From assembly GCA_016124495.1 (NCBI GenBank), contig WGNP01000006.1:184982-248981 (forward strand): a DNA stretch of 64,000 nucleotides, read 5' to 3'. Below, piece after piece: positions 27,615 through 36,201 of this stretch. The position numbers and the translations under genes were made by a program. Under the pieces are notes generated by a model. The model made no database searches and was not told where the DNA came from. It saw only the letters and a list, made by a program, of their open reading frames with translations. This DNA is from Hyphomonas sp. GTDB lineage: Bacteria > Pseudomonadota > Alphaproteobacteria > Caulobacterales > Hyphomonadaceae. Each line of letters opens with the position of its first letter. The stretch's first letter is position 1.

Positions 27615-28585
27615 CCGGCATCTCCGAACGACCGCCAGATGATCCGCGGCGCACCGTCCGCGCCGGCGTGCAGGATGAAGCGGAACCGCCAGCGGCCTGC
27701 GTCCAGGTCGATGCTGCCCTCGCCGGTGAAGTACTCGCCGCGTACCGCGAGCGCCACTTCGGCGAAGGCCTGCGCGTAACCTTGCCGGCGCTGAGCGAAA
27801 TCGGCGACGTCCTGCACGCTGGCCCAGCCACCGGCCGGGCGCGCCTCGATGAAGCGCCGGGCGTCAGCTGCGGAGAGTGCGCCGCGCGTGGCGGCACGCA
27901 GGACAAGCGCATTTTCCGCCGTCAGCGCGTTGACGTTGACGCGCAGACCGTCTGTCATCGGAGCAGTACAGGTGAAGGGCGAGATGGCTTGAATGAGTTC
28001 GGGCGTGTATCCGGGTACGGGGGTCAGCTCGGTCCGGCTGCGGAGGGGCTGGCCGGCTGTTCTCTGCGCCGCAGCCGCTGAAGCGTAGTCAGCGTCTTCG
28101 CCGCCGCCAGGCTGTGGGATATGGTCGGAATCGATCCAGTCCCCGAGTGTTGCGGCAAGGGCCGCCGCGTCGCTGCGCGGGACGCCAATGTCTTCGAGCA
28201 GGACCGCCAACGCGGCGGCTTGCGGCGCCCGCGCGGTTTCATCGGAATTCGCGAGGGCGTTCAGGTTGAGGCAGGGTGGCAGCTCCCTCAGTGTCAGGAT
28301 GATCTGGCCGCTCTCGACCGGCAGGACGAGGGTCTGCTCCCGGCCCTTGTCGCCGCTGCCGGCCGGCAGCCGGCTGGCGGCGACGAGATCGGCGGCGCCG
28401 GCGAGCGCGGCCGCCTCGGCCGAGCGCGCGGCCCAGAGAGCGGAGGTGCGGCGAGCGCTGAGTTTCTGCAGATCGGTCTGCCGGGCGATGGCTTCGGTGG
28501 CCATCAGGGCGGCGACCGACAGCGTGGCGACGATCAGCAGGATCGAGAGGAGGGCTGCGCCTGCCTGCTTGCTGTGCGGGATCAT
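27611..28585 (-). CDS. gspK: Type II secretion minor pseudopilin K
   Basis: 324 residues. The class III leader is short, with cleavage likely at QAG/AALLSILLIVATLS; Glu at position +5 is absent, as is normal for GspK, the tip pseudopilin. The large globular domain contains SLFTCTAP-like and NVNALTAENA segments and two helix-hairpin-helix-like SAM-K elements. GspK caps the pseudopilus with GspI and GspJ, whose genes lie immediately upstream. Start and stop overlap their neighbours by 4 nt. Confidence 0.9.
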   Translation of the reverse strand: MIPHSKQAGAALLSILLIVATLSVAALMATEAIARQTDLQKLSARRTSALWAARSAEAAALAGAADLVAASRLPAGSGDKGREQTLVLPVESGQIILTLRELPPCLNLNALANSDETARAPQAAALAVLLEDIGVPRSDAAALAATLGDWIDSDHIPQPGGGEDADYASAAAAQRTAGQPLRSRTELTPVPGYTPELIQAISPFTCTAPMTDGLRVNVNALTAENALVLRAATRGALSAADARRFIEARPAGGWASVQDVADFAQRRQGYAQAFAEVALAVRGEYFTGEGSIDLDAGRWRFRFILHAGADGAPRIIWRSFGDAG

Positions 28586-29208
28586 GCGCCGGCTCCGATC
28601 AGGTAGCGGGCGGTGAGCGTGTCGTCCGGGGCGAAGGTGAAGGTCAGCTCGACCTTCTGGGGGGCGGGGTCATCGCCCGCGCCGGTGACGCGCCATTCTT
28701 CCTGCCAGGTTTCGGTGCGGCCGAAGCGGGCCTGGACGCTCTGGAGGCCGGTCAGCAGGGTTTCCTCCACCATGGGGGTTGCCGCAACGGGGTCCGGCGC
28801 GGCCCAGGACCGGCGGATCAGCGCGCCGTTCGAGAACAGGTATTCCACCCGCTGCAGGTCGCTGCGGATCTCGCCCATGGGATTGTCCCAGCCGTTCCGT
28901 ACAAAGACCATCAGGCGCCCGTCATGGCGGGGGGGGTGGCCGGAGAAGGCGAGGGGGCCATCGGTGGAGGCGGCGTCTTCGCTGGGGCGGCCGGTATAGG
29001 CGGCGAGGTCTGCCGAGAGGATGCCGAGGGCAATGGATATTTCGGAGGCGGCGTTGCCGCGCGTCTCGACGGCGCGGGCGCCGCGCAGCGACTGGTTCGT
29101 CATCACCGCGCCGGCAGTCGCCATCAGAGCGATGACGAACAGTGCGATCAGCGTTTCCACGAGCGTGACGCCCGATTGCGAGCGGCAGGGATGACGGGGC
29201 GCGCTCAT
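28582..29208 (-). CDS. gspJ: Type II secretion minor pseudopilin J
   Basis: 208 residues from ATG 29208. The upstream open frame in the same phase crosses gspI in another frame and is not used. The prepilin site is QSG/VTLVETLIALFVIALM with Glu at +5, followed by the J-type globular domain (MVFVRNGWDNPMGEIRSDLQ, YLFSNGALIRRSW). The ATG overlaps the gspI stop (29205-29208), and the stop overlaps gspK. Confidence 0.9.
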   Translation of the reverse strand: MSAPRHPCRSQSGVTLVETLIALFVIALMATAGAVMTNQSLRGARAVETRGNAASEISIALGILSADLAAYTGRPSEDAASTDGPLAFSGHPPRHDGRLMVFVRNGWDNPMGEIRSDLQRVEYLFSNGALIRRSWAAPDPVAATPMVEETLLTGLQSVQARFGRTETWQEEWRVTGAGDDPAPQKVELTFTFAPDDTLTARYLIGAGA

Positions 29209-29573
29209 GAGCGACCGCCTTGTGCGGTCAGCAGCGAGAGGCGCGCAAGGACGGCGGGGCTGGAGGCTTCCGTCACTTCGATCCGGACACTGTAGAGCCC
29301 CGGGCGCGGCGTCGGCTCCAGGGTGCGCGTCCATCTGAATTCGCGGCCGCGCTGGACATCCTCGCCTTCGGCCACGAGGCCCGGCGAGGCGACTACGCCG
29401 GTGACGGTGTCGACCGCGACATTCTCGGCGACAGTCCGGGCGAGGAGGCGAAGGTCGAGTTCGCTGCTGATGCGCACCGACTGCGTGTTGAGCGACAGCA
29501 GCCCCATAGCGGCGATGGAGAACACCGACAGGGCCACCATGGTTTCGAGAAGTGAGAAGCCGCGCGTGCTCAC
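29205..29573 (-). CDS. gspI: Type II secretion minor pseudopilin I (GTG start)
   Basis: 122 residues if started at GTG 29573, which overlaps the gspH stop as GTGA, the same arrangement as the ATGA junctions around it. An ATG at 29612 is also in frame but lies inside gspH and gives an atypically long leader. The prepilin leader is then VSTRG/FSLLETMVALSVFSIAAM with Glu at +5. GspI initiates the pseudopilus tip with J and K. The mature domain ends with RIEVTEASSPAVLARLSLLT, the usual short GspI beta sheet. Confidence 0.88.
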   Translation of the reverse strand: MSTRGFSLLETMVALSVFSIAAMGLLSLNTQSVRISSELDLRLLARTVAENVAVDTVTGVVASPGLVAEGEDVQRGREFRWTRTLEPTPRPGLYSVRIEVTEASSPAVLARLSLLTAQGGRS

Positions 29574-30061
29574 GGAGCGGCCACCGTTCTGGCCGGCAGG
29601 GTGACGGGCCATTCCCGGTTCTGGGCACGCAGGATGACCGGATCGATCGCCGAGTGGCCGAGCGGGTCGAAGACGAGCTGGGGCATTTGTGTTTCGAGCG
29701 GTTCGGGGGAGAGCGGTGACCGTATTTCGACACCCCGGCTCAGCGCGTGTCGGCTGCGGGGCAGGGCGGACCAGTTGCCGCCCGCCCAGACCATACCGGT
29801 ATAGCCGGTCTCGTCGAGCAGCAGGCCGGTCGGCTTGCCGGAGATGCGGGCGCGGCCTTCCAGCTGTGCGAGCGTGCGCGACAGTTTCTCGCCGTCACTG
29901 CGCAGGGGATCGGCCGGACGGGCCGTGGCGACGATCAGGACTGCCGCGAAGGCGGAAATCGACAGTGTCACCAGCACTTCCACCAGCGACAGGCCGGCCT
30001 CGGCCGGCCGGCGGGGCGCTGGGAGGCAGGCCTGGCTTGAGAGCGGGCGGGGCGCGGGCAT
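29570..30061 (-). CDS. gspH: Type II secretion pseudopilin H
   Basis: 163 residues. The leader of 23 residues is longer than average (start at 30061), with processing at AEAG/LSLVEVLVTLSISAFA and Glu at +5. The globular domain has ARISGKPTGLLLDETGYTG and a C-terminal WPVTLP segment, as in GspH. Its start is 8 bp after the gspG stop. Confidence 0.87.
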   Translation of the reverse strand: MPAPRPLSSQACLPAPRRPAEAGLSLVEVLVTLSISAFAAVLIVATARPADPLRSDGEKLSRTLAQLEGRARISGKPTGLLLDETGYTGMVWAGGNWSALPRSRHALSRGVEIRSPLSPEPLETQMPQLVFDPLGHSAIDPVILRAQNREWPVTLPARTVAAP

Positions 30062-30069
30062 GGCGCGGT

Positions 30070-30525
30070 CTAGTCCCAGTTGCCGATATCGGCGTCTGGG
30101 CCTTCGCCGCCCGGCTGGCCATCTGCGCCGAAGGAGAACAGATCGTAGCGGCCGCCGGAGCGGGTGCCAGGCATCTGGTACTGGTAGGGGTTGCCCCAGG
30201 GATCCATCTGAATCCGGCGGACATATCCACCCTGACGGTAAAGCGCGGCGTCTATGCCCGGCGGCGGGGCCGACAGGGCAGCGAGCCCTTCGGCGGCGTT
30301 GGGGTAGGTGTAGAGGTCAAGGCTGTACTGTTCGAGCGCGCTTTCGAGGCTCGCGATGTCGGAGCGGGCCTTCGAGATGCGGGAGCGGTCGCCGACCGGC
30401 GCCACGTTGACGATGATCAGGGTCGCCAGAAGACCCATGATGAAGACGACCACCATCAGTTCGACGAGCGAAAAGCCGGCCTCGCGGTCGCGGCGCTTTT
30501 GGATGAGGCGTTGGGGGTGGGGCAT
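30070..30525 (-). CDS. gspG: Type II secretion major pseudopilin G
   Basis: 151 residues from ATG 30525. The prepilin peptidase site is REAG/FSLVELMVVVFIMGLLAT with Glu at +5. The family signature in the globular domain is very clear: LEQYSLDLYTYPNAAEGLAA, MDPWGNPYQYQMPG and YDLFSFGADGQPGGEGPDAD, which includes the Ca2+-binding loop and the closing DIGNWD. It is the main subunit of the pseudopilus. No gspO (prepilin peptidase) lies in the window, so processing must rely on a gene elsewhere. Confidence 0.97.
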   Translation of the reverse strand: MPHPQRLIQKRRDREAGFSLVELMVVVFIMGLLATLIIVNVAPVGDRSRISKARSDIASLESALEQYSLDLYTYPNAAEGLAALSAPPPGIDAALYRQGGYVRRIQMDPWGNPYQYQMPGTRSGGRYDLFSFGADGQPGGEGPDADIGNWD

Positions 30526-30536
30526 GTGTTCCTCCG

Positions 30537-31748
30537 TCAACCGAGGGCAAGGGTGTTGAGTTGCATGATGGGCAGCATGATCGACAGCACGATCGTGCCG
30601 ACAATGCCGCCGAGAATGACAATGATGGCCGGCTCCAGCAGGCTGAGCAGGGTGCGGGTGGTGGCCTCGAATTCGCTTTCGAGAAAGTCGGCGGCGCGGT
30701 TCATCATCGCGGGCACGTCGCGCGCCGCTTCGCCGCTTTGCACCATGTGCGTGAGGAGCGGCGGGAAGACCTTGGTGGCCCGCATGGCGGACGAGAGCGT
30801 GCCGCCCTGCTGCACCTGTTCGATGATCGCGGTCGCGGCGTCGCGGAACACGGCATTGCTCATCGCGCCGCGCGCCGCCGAGAGGGCTTCGATGACGGTG
30901 GCGCCGGATCCGGCGAGGGTGGCGTGGACCCGCGCGAACTGCGCGGCCGAGAGGGTCTGGATCAGCGGACCGATCAGCGGCAGGCCGAGCAGGAAGGCGT
31001 CGAGGGATTTGCGGAAGGTGGGGCTTTTCATCGCCTGCGAAAAGACCGCGACGCCAGCGAAGACGCACAGGGCAAGCAGCCAGCCCCAGCTGCGCGCGAA
31101 ACCCGAGGCGCCGATCACGATCTGCGTGAGGAGCGGCAGTTCAGTGGTGCCGAGCATGGCGAACTGTTCGATGAGCTTGGGCACGACGAAGACCATCAGG
31201 GCGGTGACCATCAAGAGGGCCATCACGCCGAGGACAGCCGGGTAGACCAGCGCGGCCCGCGCGGTGGAGGCCATCTTGTAGGTGCGCTCAAGATTGGTCG
31301 CGAGCTGGTCGAGCACGGCCGGCAGCTTGCCGGAGGATTCGCCCGCCGACACCACTGAGCGGTAGAGCGGGGGGAAGGCCGCAGGCGCCGAGCGGAGGGA
31401 GTCGGAAAGGGTGACGCCTTCCATGACCTGCGCGCGCACGCCGAGGATCAGGGCTTTCACGGACGCCGCGCTGCCATCGGCGGCCGCGGCGGTCAGGGCC
31501 TGTTCAACCGTCATGCCGGATTGCAGCAGGACGGCCATCTGGCGAGTGAAGAGCGTACGCTGCTTGTGTGACAGTCGGCCCCGCAGGCGCGCGCCGCGTG
31601 ACCTCGACTGGCCGGATTCCTCGACCTCGACGGGCGTCAGCTGGCGGGCGCGCAGCTCGCGCCGGGCGGAGCGCGGATTGTCCGCCGAGATCACGCCGCT
31701 GGTGCGCCGGCCATCGGCGGTGAGGGCCTTGTACTCATACGCCGCCAT
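30537..31748 (-). CDS. gspF: Type II secretion inner-membrane platform protein F
   Basis: 403 residues from ATG 31748, the position giving MAAYEYKALTADGRRTSGVI, the invariant GspF start. Two repeated cytoplasmic GspF domains (about 65-190 and 270-395) alternate with three membrane helices. FTRQMAVLLQSGMTVEQALT and VPAMMNRAADFLESEFEATT are typical. The start lies inside the last 14 nt of gspE. Confidence 0.96.
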   Translation of the reverse strand: MAAYEYKALTADGRRTSGVISADNPRSARRELRARQLTPVEVEESGQSRSRGARLRGRLSHKQRTLFTRQMAVLLQSGMTVEQALTAAAADGSAASVKALILGVRAQVMEGVTLSDSLRSAPAAFPPLYRSVVSAGESSGKLPAVLDQLATNLERTYKMASTARAALVYPAVLGVMALLMVTALMVFVVPKLIEQFAMLGTTELPLLTQIVIGASGFARSWGWLLALCVFAGVAVFSQAMKSPTFRKSLDAFLLGLPLIGPLIQTLSAAQFARVHATLAGSGATVIEALSAARGAMSNAVFRDAATAIIEQVQQGGTLSSAMRATKVFPPLLTHMVQSGEAARDVPAMMNRAADFLESEFEATTRTLLSLLEPAIIVILGGIVGTIVLSIMLPIMQLNTLALG

Positions 31749-33219
31749 GGGACCAGGCCTCCCTGCGGCAGACATGCAGGAGTTCGTCGGGGCTCGTCTC
31801 GCCGCTCAGGACATGGCGCATGCCGTTGCTGAAGAGCATGTCGGCGCTCGCAAAGGCGACGCGCTCGATCTCGTCTTCGCTGGCCTTGTCATGGATCAGC
31901 CGTTTGATGGACGGACTGATGACGAGCAGTTCGTAGGCCCCGAGACGGCCGGAATAGCCGGTACGGCCACATGCGTCGCAGCTGCCGGACTGGTAGAGCG
32001 TGCCTGAAAAGTCCGCAGGCAGACCAATCCGGGTGGCATAGGCGGGGTCCGGCTGGAACGGCGTCTTGCAGTGCGGGCAGAGCCGGCGCAGCAGGCGCTG
32101 GGCGAGCACGGCGCGCAGGGTGGAAGCAAGCAGGAAGCTCTCGATGCCCATGTCGCGCAGGCGCGTGATGGCGCCGGCAGAACTGTTGGTGTGGACCGTG
32201 GACAGGGCGAGGCGGCCGGTCAGCGCGAATTCGAGCGCGACTTCTGCGGTTTCGGCGTCGCGGATCTCGCCGACCATGACGATGTTCGGGTCGTTGCGCA
32301 GGATGGAGCGGAGCGTGGCGGCGAAGGTGAGGCCGACCTTGTGATCCATCGGTGTCTGGCTGATGCCGTCCAGACCATATTCGACGGGGTCTTCCAGCGT
32401 CATGATGTTGACGCGGCCGGTGTTCAGCATGGCAAGCGCCGAGTAGAGCGTCGTGGTCTTGCCGGAGCCTGTCGGGCCGGTGACGAGGATCACGCCGTTG
32501 GGCTCGGCGATGACCGCGCGGAAGCGGTCCAGCGTGGCGGGGTCCATGCCGAGACCGTCGAGGCCGACGAGCGCCTGGCGGGTGTCGAGGATGCGCAGGG
32601 CGACGCGTTCGCCGTAGCGTGTCGGCAGGGTCGCGACGCGCACGTCGAGCGCGCGGCCTCCGAGGGACAGCGAGACGCGGCCATCCTGGGGCATGCGCTT
32701 CTCGGAGATGTCCAGCCGGCTCATCACCTTGATGCGGGAGACAAGCGGCGCAGCGATCCGGCGCGACGCGACGAGGACTTCCTGGAGTTCGCCGTCGATC
32801 CGGTAACGGATTGAGAGCTTTTCCTCGAATGGGTCAATGTGGATGTCGGAAGCGCGGCGCTTGATGGCGTCCTGCAGGAGGCCGTTGATCAGACGCACTA
32901 TCGGCGCATCGCCGTCGCCGGCGAGCAGGTCTTCCGTCTGCGGAATACCGTCGAACAGGGTTTCGAGGTTTTCCTGCTTCTCGGCCGCGGCTGCAGCAGT
33001 GCCGTCGAGCGCTCCGCCGCCGAAGCCTTCGGACAGCAGCTTTTCAAAGGCGATGGCGGAATGCGCTTCCAGCTGAAAGGAGGTGCCGAGGACACGGCGC
33101 ACTTCGGGCAGGGCAAGTACATCGGCCCCTTCGCGCACGGCGACGGTGACCGGCACCCGGCCAGGAATGACGGCAAAGCCCTTGTCCTTGGCGAAAGCGT
33201 AGTGAACCTGAGGCCGCAT
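31735..33219 (-). CDS. gspE: Type II secretion ATPase E
   Basis: 494 residues. The hexameric cytoplasmic ATPase powers pseudopilus assembly. Walker A is GPTGSGKT (248-255), preceded by the N2E block RRASDIHIDPFEEKLSIRYR; the Asp box and Walker B follow (TLEDPVEY, MVGEIRDAETAEVALEFALT), then STVHTN. The zinc-binding tetracysteine of true GspE proteins is present (C381, C384, C414, C417), which separates it from PilB-like relatives. Starts 6 bp after gspD. Confidence 0.97.
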   Translation of the reverse strand: MRPQVHYAFAKDKGFAVIPGRVPVTVAVREGADVLALPEVRRVLGTSFQLEAHSAIAFEKLLSEGFGGGALDGTAAAAAEKQENLETLFDGIPQTEDLLAGDGDAPIVRLINGLLQDAIKRRASDIHIDPFEEKLSIRYRIDGELQEVLVASRRIAAPLVSRIKVMSRLDISEKRMPQDGRVSLSLGGRALDVRVATLPTRYGERVALRILDTRQALVGLDGLGMDPATLDRFRAVIAEPNGVILVTGPTGSGKTTTLYSALAMLNTGRVNIMTLEDPVEYGLDGISQTPMDHKVGLTFAATLRSILRNDPNIVMVGEIRDAETAEVALEFALTGRLALSTVHTNSSAGAITRLRDMGIESFLLASTLRAVLAQRLLRRLCPHCKTPFQPDPAYATRIGLPADFSGTLYQSGSCDACGRTGYSGRLGAYELLVISPSIKRLIHDKASEDEIERVAFASADMLFSNGMRHVLSGETSPDELLHVCRREAWSHGGV

Positions 33220-33225
33220 GCGCGA

Positions 33226-35199
33226 TCACCTCGCCGGATCGGCTGCCGACCCCATCGGTCCGCTGCCGCCCAGGACTTCCGTCACATAGCGGTCGATGGA
33301 GTTTTCCGGCGCAATGCCGCGCATCAGCTCTTCGCCGCGCACGTAAAGGTATTTCTGCTCGGTCGCTGACTTCGCGTCTTCTTTGTTGCGCACGATGGTG
33401 GGGCGGATGAAGACCATGAGGTTGGTCCGCGTCGTCGCCTTGCCGTCGGAGCGGAAAAGCCGGCCGGCAATCGGGATGTCGCCGAGCAGCGGAACCTTCG
33501 ACTGGCGGACCGTGTCCGTCTGTTCAACGAGGCCGCCCAGAACGATGATCTCGCCATCGTCGGCAAGCACGCTGGCGGTGATCTCGCGCTTGTCCAGGAT
33601 GAAATCAGGCGTCAGCGTACCGATGCTGCCCGAGATGCTCGAGACTTCCTGGCGGATGTCGAGGCGCACTGTATCATTTTCGCCGATGCGGGGCGTGACT
33701 TCGAGCTGGATGCCGACATCCTGGCGCTCGACGGTGCGGAAGGGATTCGAATTGGCCTGGTCGAGGACCTGGCCCGTGGTGATCGGGACTTCCTGGCCGA
33801 CGATGAGGGCGGAGGTCGCGTTGTTCAAGGTCATGCCGAAGGGTGTCGACAGGATGCGGGAATTGCTGTCCTTCTCGACCGCGTTGAGGATGACCCCGAA
33901 GAGATTGTCGCCGGACTGGCCGCCGAAGCCCAACGTCAGGCCGGCGGTGCCGGTAAGGGAACTGATGGCTGCGTCGCGCAGCGGATTGGCCTTCGTGAGA
34001 TCCTCGAAACCATCCGTGACCAGAGCGCCTGTCAGGGCAAGCAGGTTGGGAGCCGAGCCGGAGAAGTTGGTCGACGCGAACGGGACATTGCTGCTTCCGG
34101 TGCCGGAGAGCAGGAATTGAAGCCCCAGCTCCTTCGTCATGTCGTCCGACATTTCCACGATGATGGCCTCGACCATGACCTGCGGTCTGCGCACATCGAG
34201 GGCGGAGATGACCTTCTCCATCGCGACCAGCGTTTCGGCATTGCCGCTGATGATCAGGGAGTTGGTCGCCGGATGGTGCGAGATGGTTTGTGCCGGGGCA
34301 GCCGTATCGGACGGGGCGCGCTGGGCGGCCACGCTCAGGCCGACGCGCTCGAGGATGGGGACGATCTCGCCGGCATCGGCATAGTTGAGCGGAATGATGC
34401 GGATATTGTCGCGCTGCGGCTCGGTTGTGTCGAGCTGCATGGCCACCTGGCGGGCCCGGGTGACCGAAGCGGGATCGCCGCGCAGCAGGACGGCGTTGCT
34501 GGTCTCCGACGCGACGGCGGTGAAACGCCGGGCGCCGCCGGCCTGGCCCTGTGCGCCGGACGCGGCGTCGCCCTGCAGGCGGTTCAGGACGGCTTCCATC
34601 TCGAGCGCGGGGACATTGCGCAGGGCCACCGTTTCGGTGACCGAGGGATCCTTGTCGATCGCCGCGATCATCCGGCGCACGCGCTGCAGGTTCGAGGCAT
34701 AGTCGACGACCACGAGCGTGTTCGTGTTGGCGTTCGCGGCGATCTGTCCCTGGCTGTCGAGCACCGGCTTGATCTGCTGCGCGACGTCCATCGCGTTGAC
34801 GTAGTCGAGCTTGATGATCTCGGTCACGAAGGCATTTGCGCCCTGGCCGGAGATCGGCGCTTCGGTGGCGGCGACGGCTTCCGGCACGATCCGGTAGGTG
34901 TCGCGGCCGGCGGGGATGGCAGCGAAGCCCTGGACGCGGAGCGTGGTCAGGAACACCTGGAACAGGTCATCCGTGCTCATCGGTGTCTGCGAGACGACGG
35001 AGACGCGGGCCTTGCGCACGTCGGGATGGGTGATGAACGTGTAGCCCGTCAGCATCGAGACATCGGCGATGAGCGTGTTGAGTTCGACATCGTCAAGCTT
35101 GAGGACGTGCTTGTCTTCGGTCGGGGCGGGCGCCTGCGCGATTGCGATCTGCGCAGCCGAGAGCGCTGCGGCGGCAGCCAGAAGTATGTGCCTTGTCAT
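33226..35199 (-). CDS. gspD: Type II secretion outer-membrane secretin D
   Basis: 657 residues with a Sec signal peptide (MTRHILLAAAAALSAAQIAI). Periplasmic N0-N3 domains follow (KLDDVELNTLIADVSMLTGY, then repeated VRRMIAAIDKDPSV-like modules). The secretin barrel has VPLLGDIPIAGRLFRSDGKA and TRTNLMVFIRPTIV. The C-terminal S-domain tail after about residue 605 is short, and no classical GspS pilotin gene lies nearby, so targeting to the outer membrane may use another lipoprotein. The start overlaps the gspC stop by 4 nt. Confidence 0.96.
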   Translation of the reverse strand: MTRHILLAAAAALSAAQIAIAQAPAPTEDKHVLKLDDVELNTLIADVSMLTGYTFITHPDVRKARVSVVSQTPMSTDDLFQVFLTTLRVQGFAAIPAGRDTYRIVPEAVAATEAPISGQGANAFVTEIIKLDYVNAMDVAQQIKPVLDSQGQIAANANTNTLVVVDYASNLQRVRRMIAAIDKDPSVTETVALRNVPALEMEAVLNRLQGDAASGAQGQAGGARRFTAVASETSNAVLLRGDPASVTRARQVAMQLDTTEPQRDNIRIIPLNYADAGEIVPILERVGLSVAAQRAPSDTAAPAQTISHHPATNSLIISGNAETLVAMEKVISALDVRRPQVMVEAIIVEMSDDMTKELGLQFLLSGTGSSNVPFASTNFSGSAPNLLALTGALVTDGFEDLTKANPLRDAAISSLTGTAGLTLGFGGQSGDNLFGVILNAVEKDSNSRILSTPFGMTLNNATSALIVGQEVPITTGQVLDQANSNPFRTVERQDVGIQLEVTPRIGENDTVRLDIRQEVSSISGSIGTLTPDFILDKREITASVLADDGEIIVLGGLVEQTDTVRQSKVPLLGDIPIAGRLFRSDGKATTRTNLMVFIRPTIVRNKEDAKSATEQKYLYVRGEELMRGIAPENSIDRYVTEVLGGSGPMGSAADPAR

Positions 35200-36074
35200 T
35201 GGGAAAGCGCGGCGCCGGGAGCAACACGCAGGCGCACGATGGCGCCCTGACGGACAATATCCAGGGCGACGTCTGAACTGCTGGAGACGGACTGGCTGAT
35301 CTGGTCTGGCCGCAGGCCTTCGATGGCCTGGCCGTTGATTCGGAGAATGAGATCGCCCGATTGCAGGCCGGCGGCTTCAAATGCGCCGGCGCCGCGTGGC
35401 TCAAGCCGGTAGCCTGATACCTCCCCGCTGCGGAATTCCGGCGTCATCGCGGTATCGGCGGCCAGGGCGGCCGGCGTGACATCGACCACCGGGGCCGTCG
35501 TGTCCGAAGCGAAGACACGTGCTTCAGCCGGAGCCGCCTGCGCAGGGTCCTCGATGAAGGGCGCCGTGCGGTAGGGATAGAGGCTGAGCGATTCGATGGA
35601 CCCGTTCCGGCTGAGGTGGATGGCGTCAGTCGTGACGTTCACGAGAAGGATGCCGGGCATCACTTCATCGCCAGGCACGAAACGCTTCTGGGCGCCGTCC
35701 GGGAATGAAATCACGGCGCTGCTGGCAGAGGCGTTGCCGGAAACGGACCGGACACCCGCCAGCTTAATGTCCAGCGTGGTTTCAACCGCAGCCTCGCTTT
35801 CAGCTGCGTAGGTCTGCGACGCGCCGCCGAAAGGGTTCAACTGGGTCAGAATAAGCGTCTGCGACGCACCGTCTTCAGCCCGTGGGTTGTCGGAGGACAG
35901 TGTCGCGGACCCCTGAAGGGGTGCGCCCGCGTCCGCCGGAGCGAGGGCGACCCAGGCGAGGCGCCCGACCAGCACCCCGACGGTCACCATCAGCAGGGAT
36001 TCCACGGCCACCCGGCCGGCGTTTTCAATGCGCACGTAAGGTATGCCTCTTTCCATTCTGAAAAGCGCCGACAT
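35196..36074 (-). CDS. gspC: Type II secretion system protein C (PDZ type)
   Basis: 292 residues, starting at ATG 36074 behind AAGGGG. One membrane helix (about 24-46), a homology-region domain (SLILTQLNPFGG and KLAGVRSVSG-like strands ending with RNGSIESLSLY), a linker, and a C-terminal PDZ domain with LEPRGAGAFEAAGLQSGDLI and LRINGQAIEGLRPDQ. GspC links the inner-membrane platform to secretin N0 and, through PDZ, helps select substrates. First gene of the gsp operon; a hairpin separates it from the receptor gene upstream. Confidence 0.92.
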   Translation of the reverse strand: MSALFRMERGIPYVRIENAGRVAVESLLMVTVGVLVGRLAWVALAPADAGAPLQGSATLSSDNPRAEDGASQTLILTQLNPFGGASQTYAAESEAAVETTLDIKLAGVRSVSGNASASSAVISFPDGAQKRFVPGDEVMPGILLVNVTTDAIHLSRNGSIESLSLYPYRTAPFIEDPAQAAPAEARVFASDTTAPVVDVTPAALAADTAMTPEFRSGEVSGYRLEPRGAGAFEAAGLQSGDLILRINGQAIEGLRPDQISQSVSSSSDVALDIVRQGAIVRLRVAPGAALSQ

Positions 36075-36154
36075 CGGAAACCCCTTCGATCCGTACCTTC
36101 ACGCTAACCACACTTGTGCGACAGTTCCGCGACGATCCGGCTCCAATTTCACTT

Positions 36155-36196
36155 CAGTCCGGAGACCGTTGCAGTTGCGCAACGGCCTCCGGTCTG
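36155..36196 (-). terminator. Long hairpin between the TonB receptor gene and gspC
   Basis: CCGGAG-A-CCGTTGC (36159-36172) pairs with GCAACGG-C-CTCCGG (36179-36192) with one mismatch and a 6-nt loop; CAG/CTG extends the stem past a second mismatch. It begins just after the receptor stop (36202) but has no T-run on either strand. It may slow or partly end transcription while letting some reach gspC, or it may protect the receptor mRNA. Confidence 0.5.
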
Positions 36197-36201
36197 CCGG
36201 A

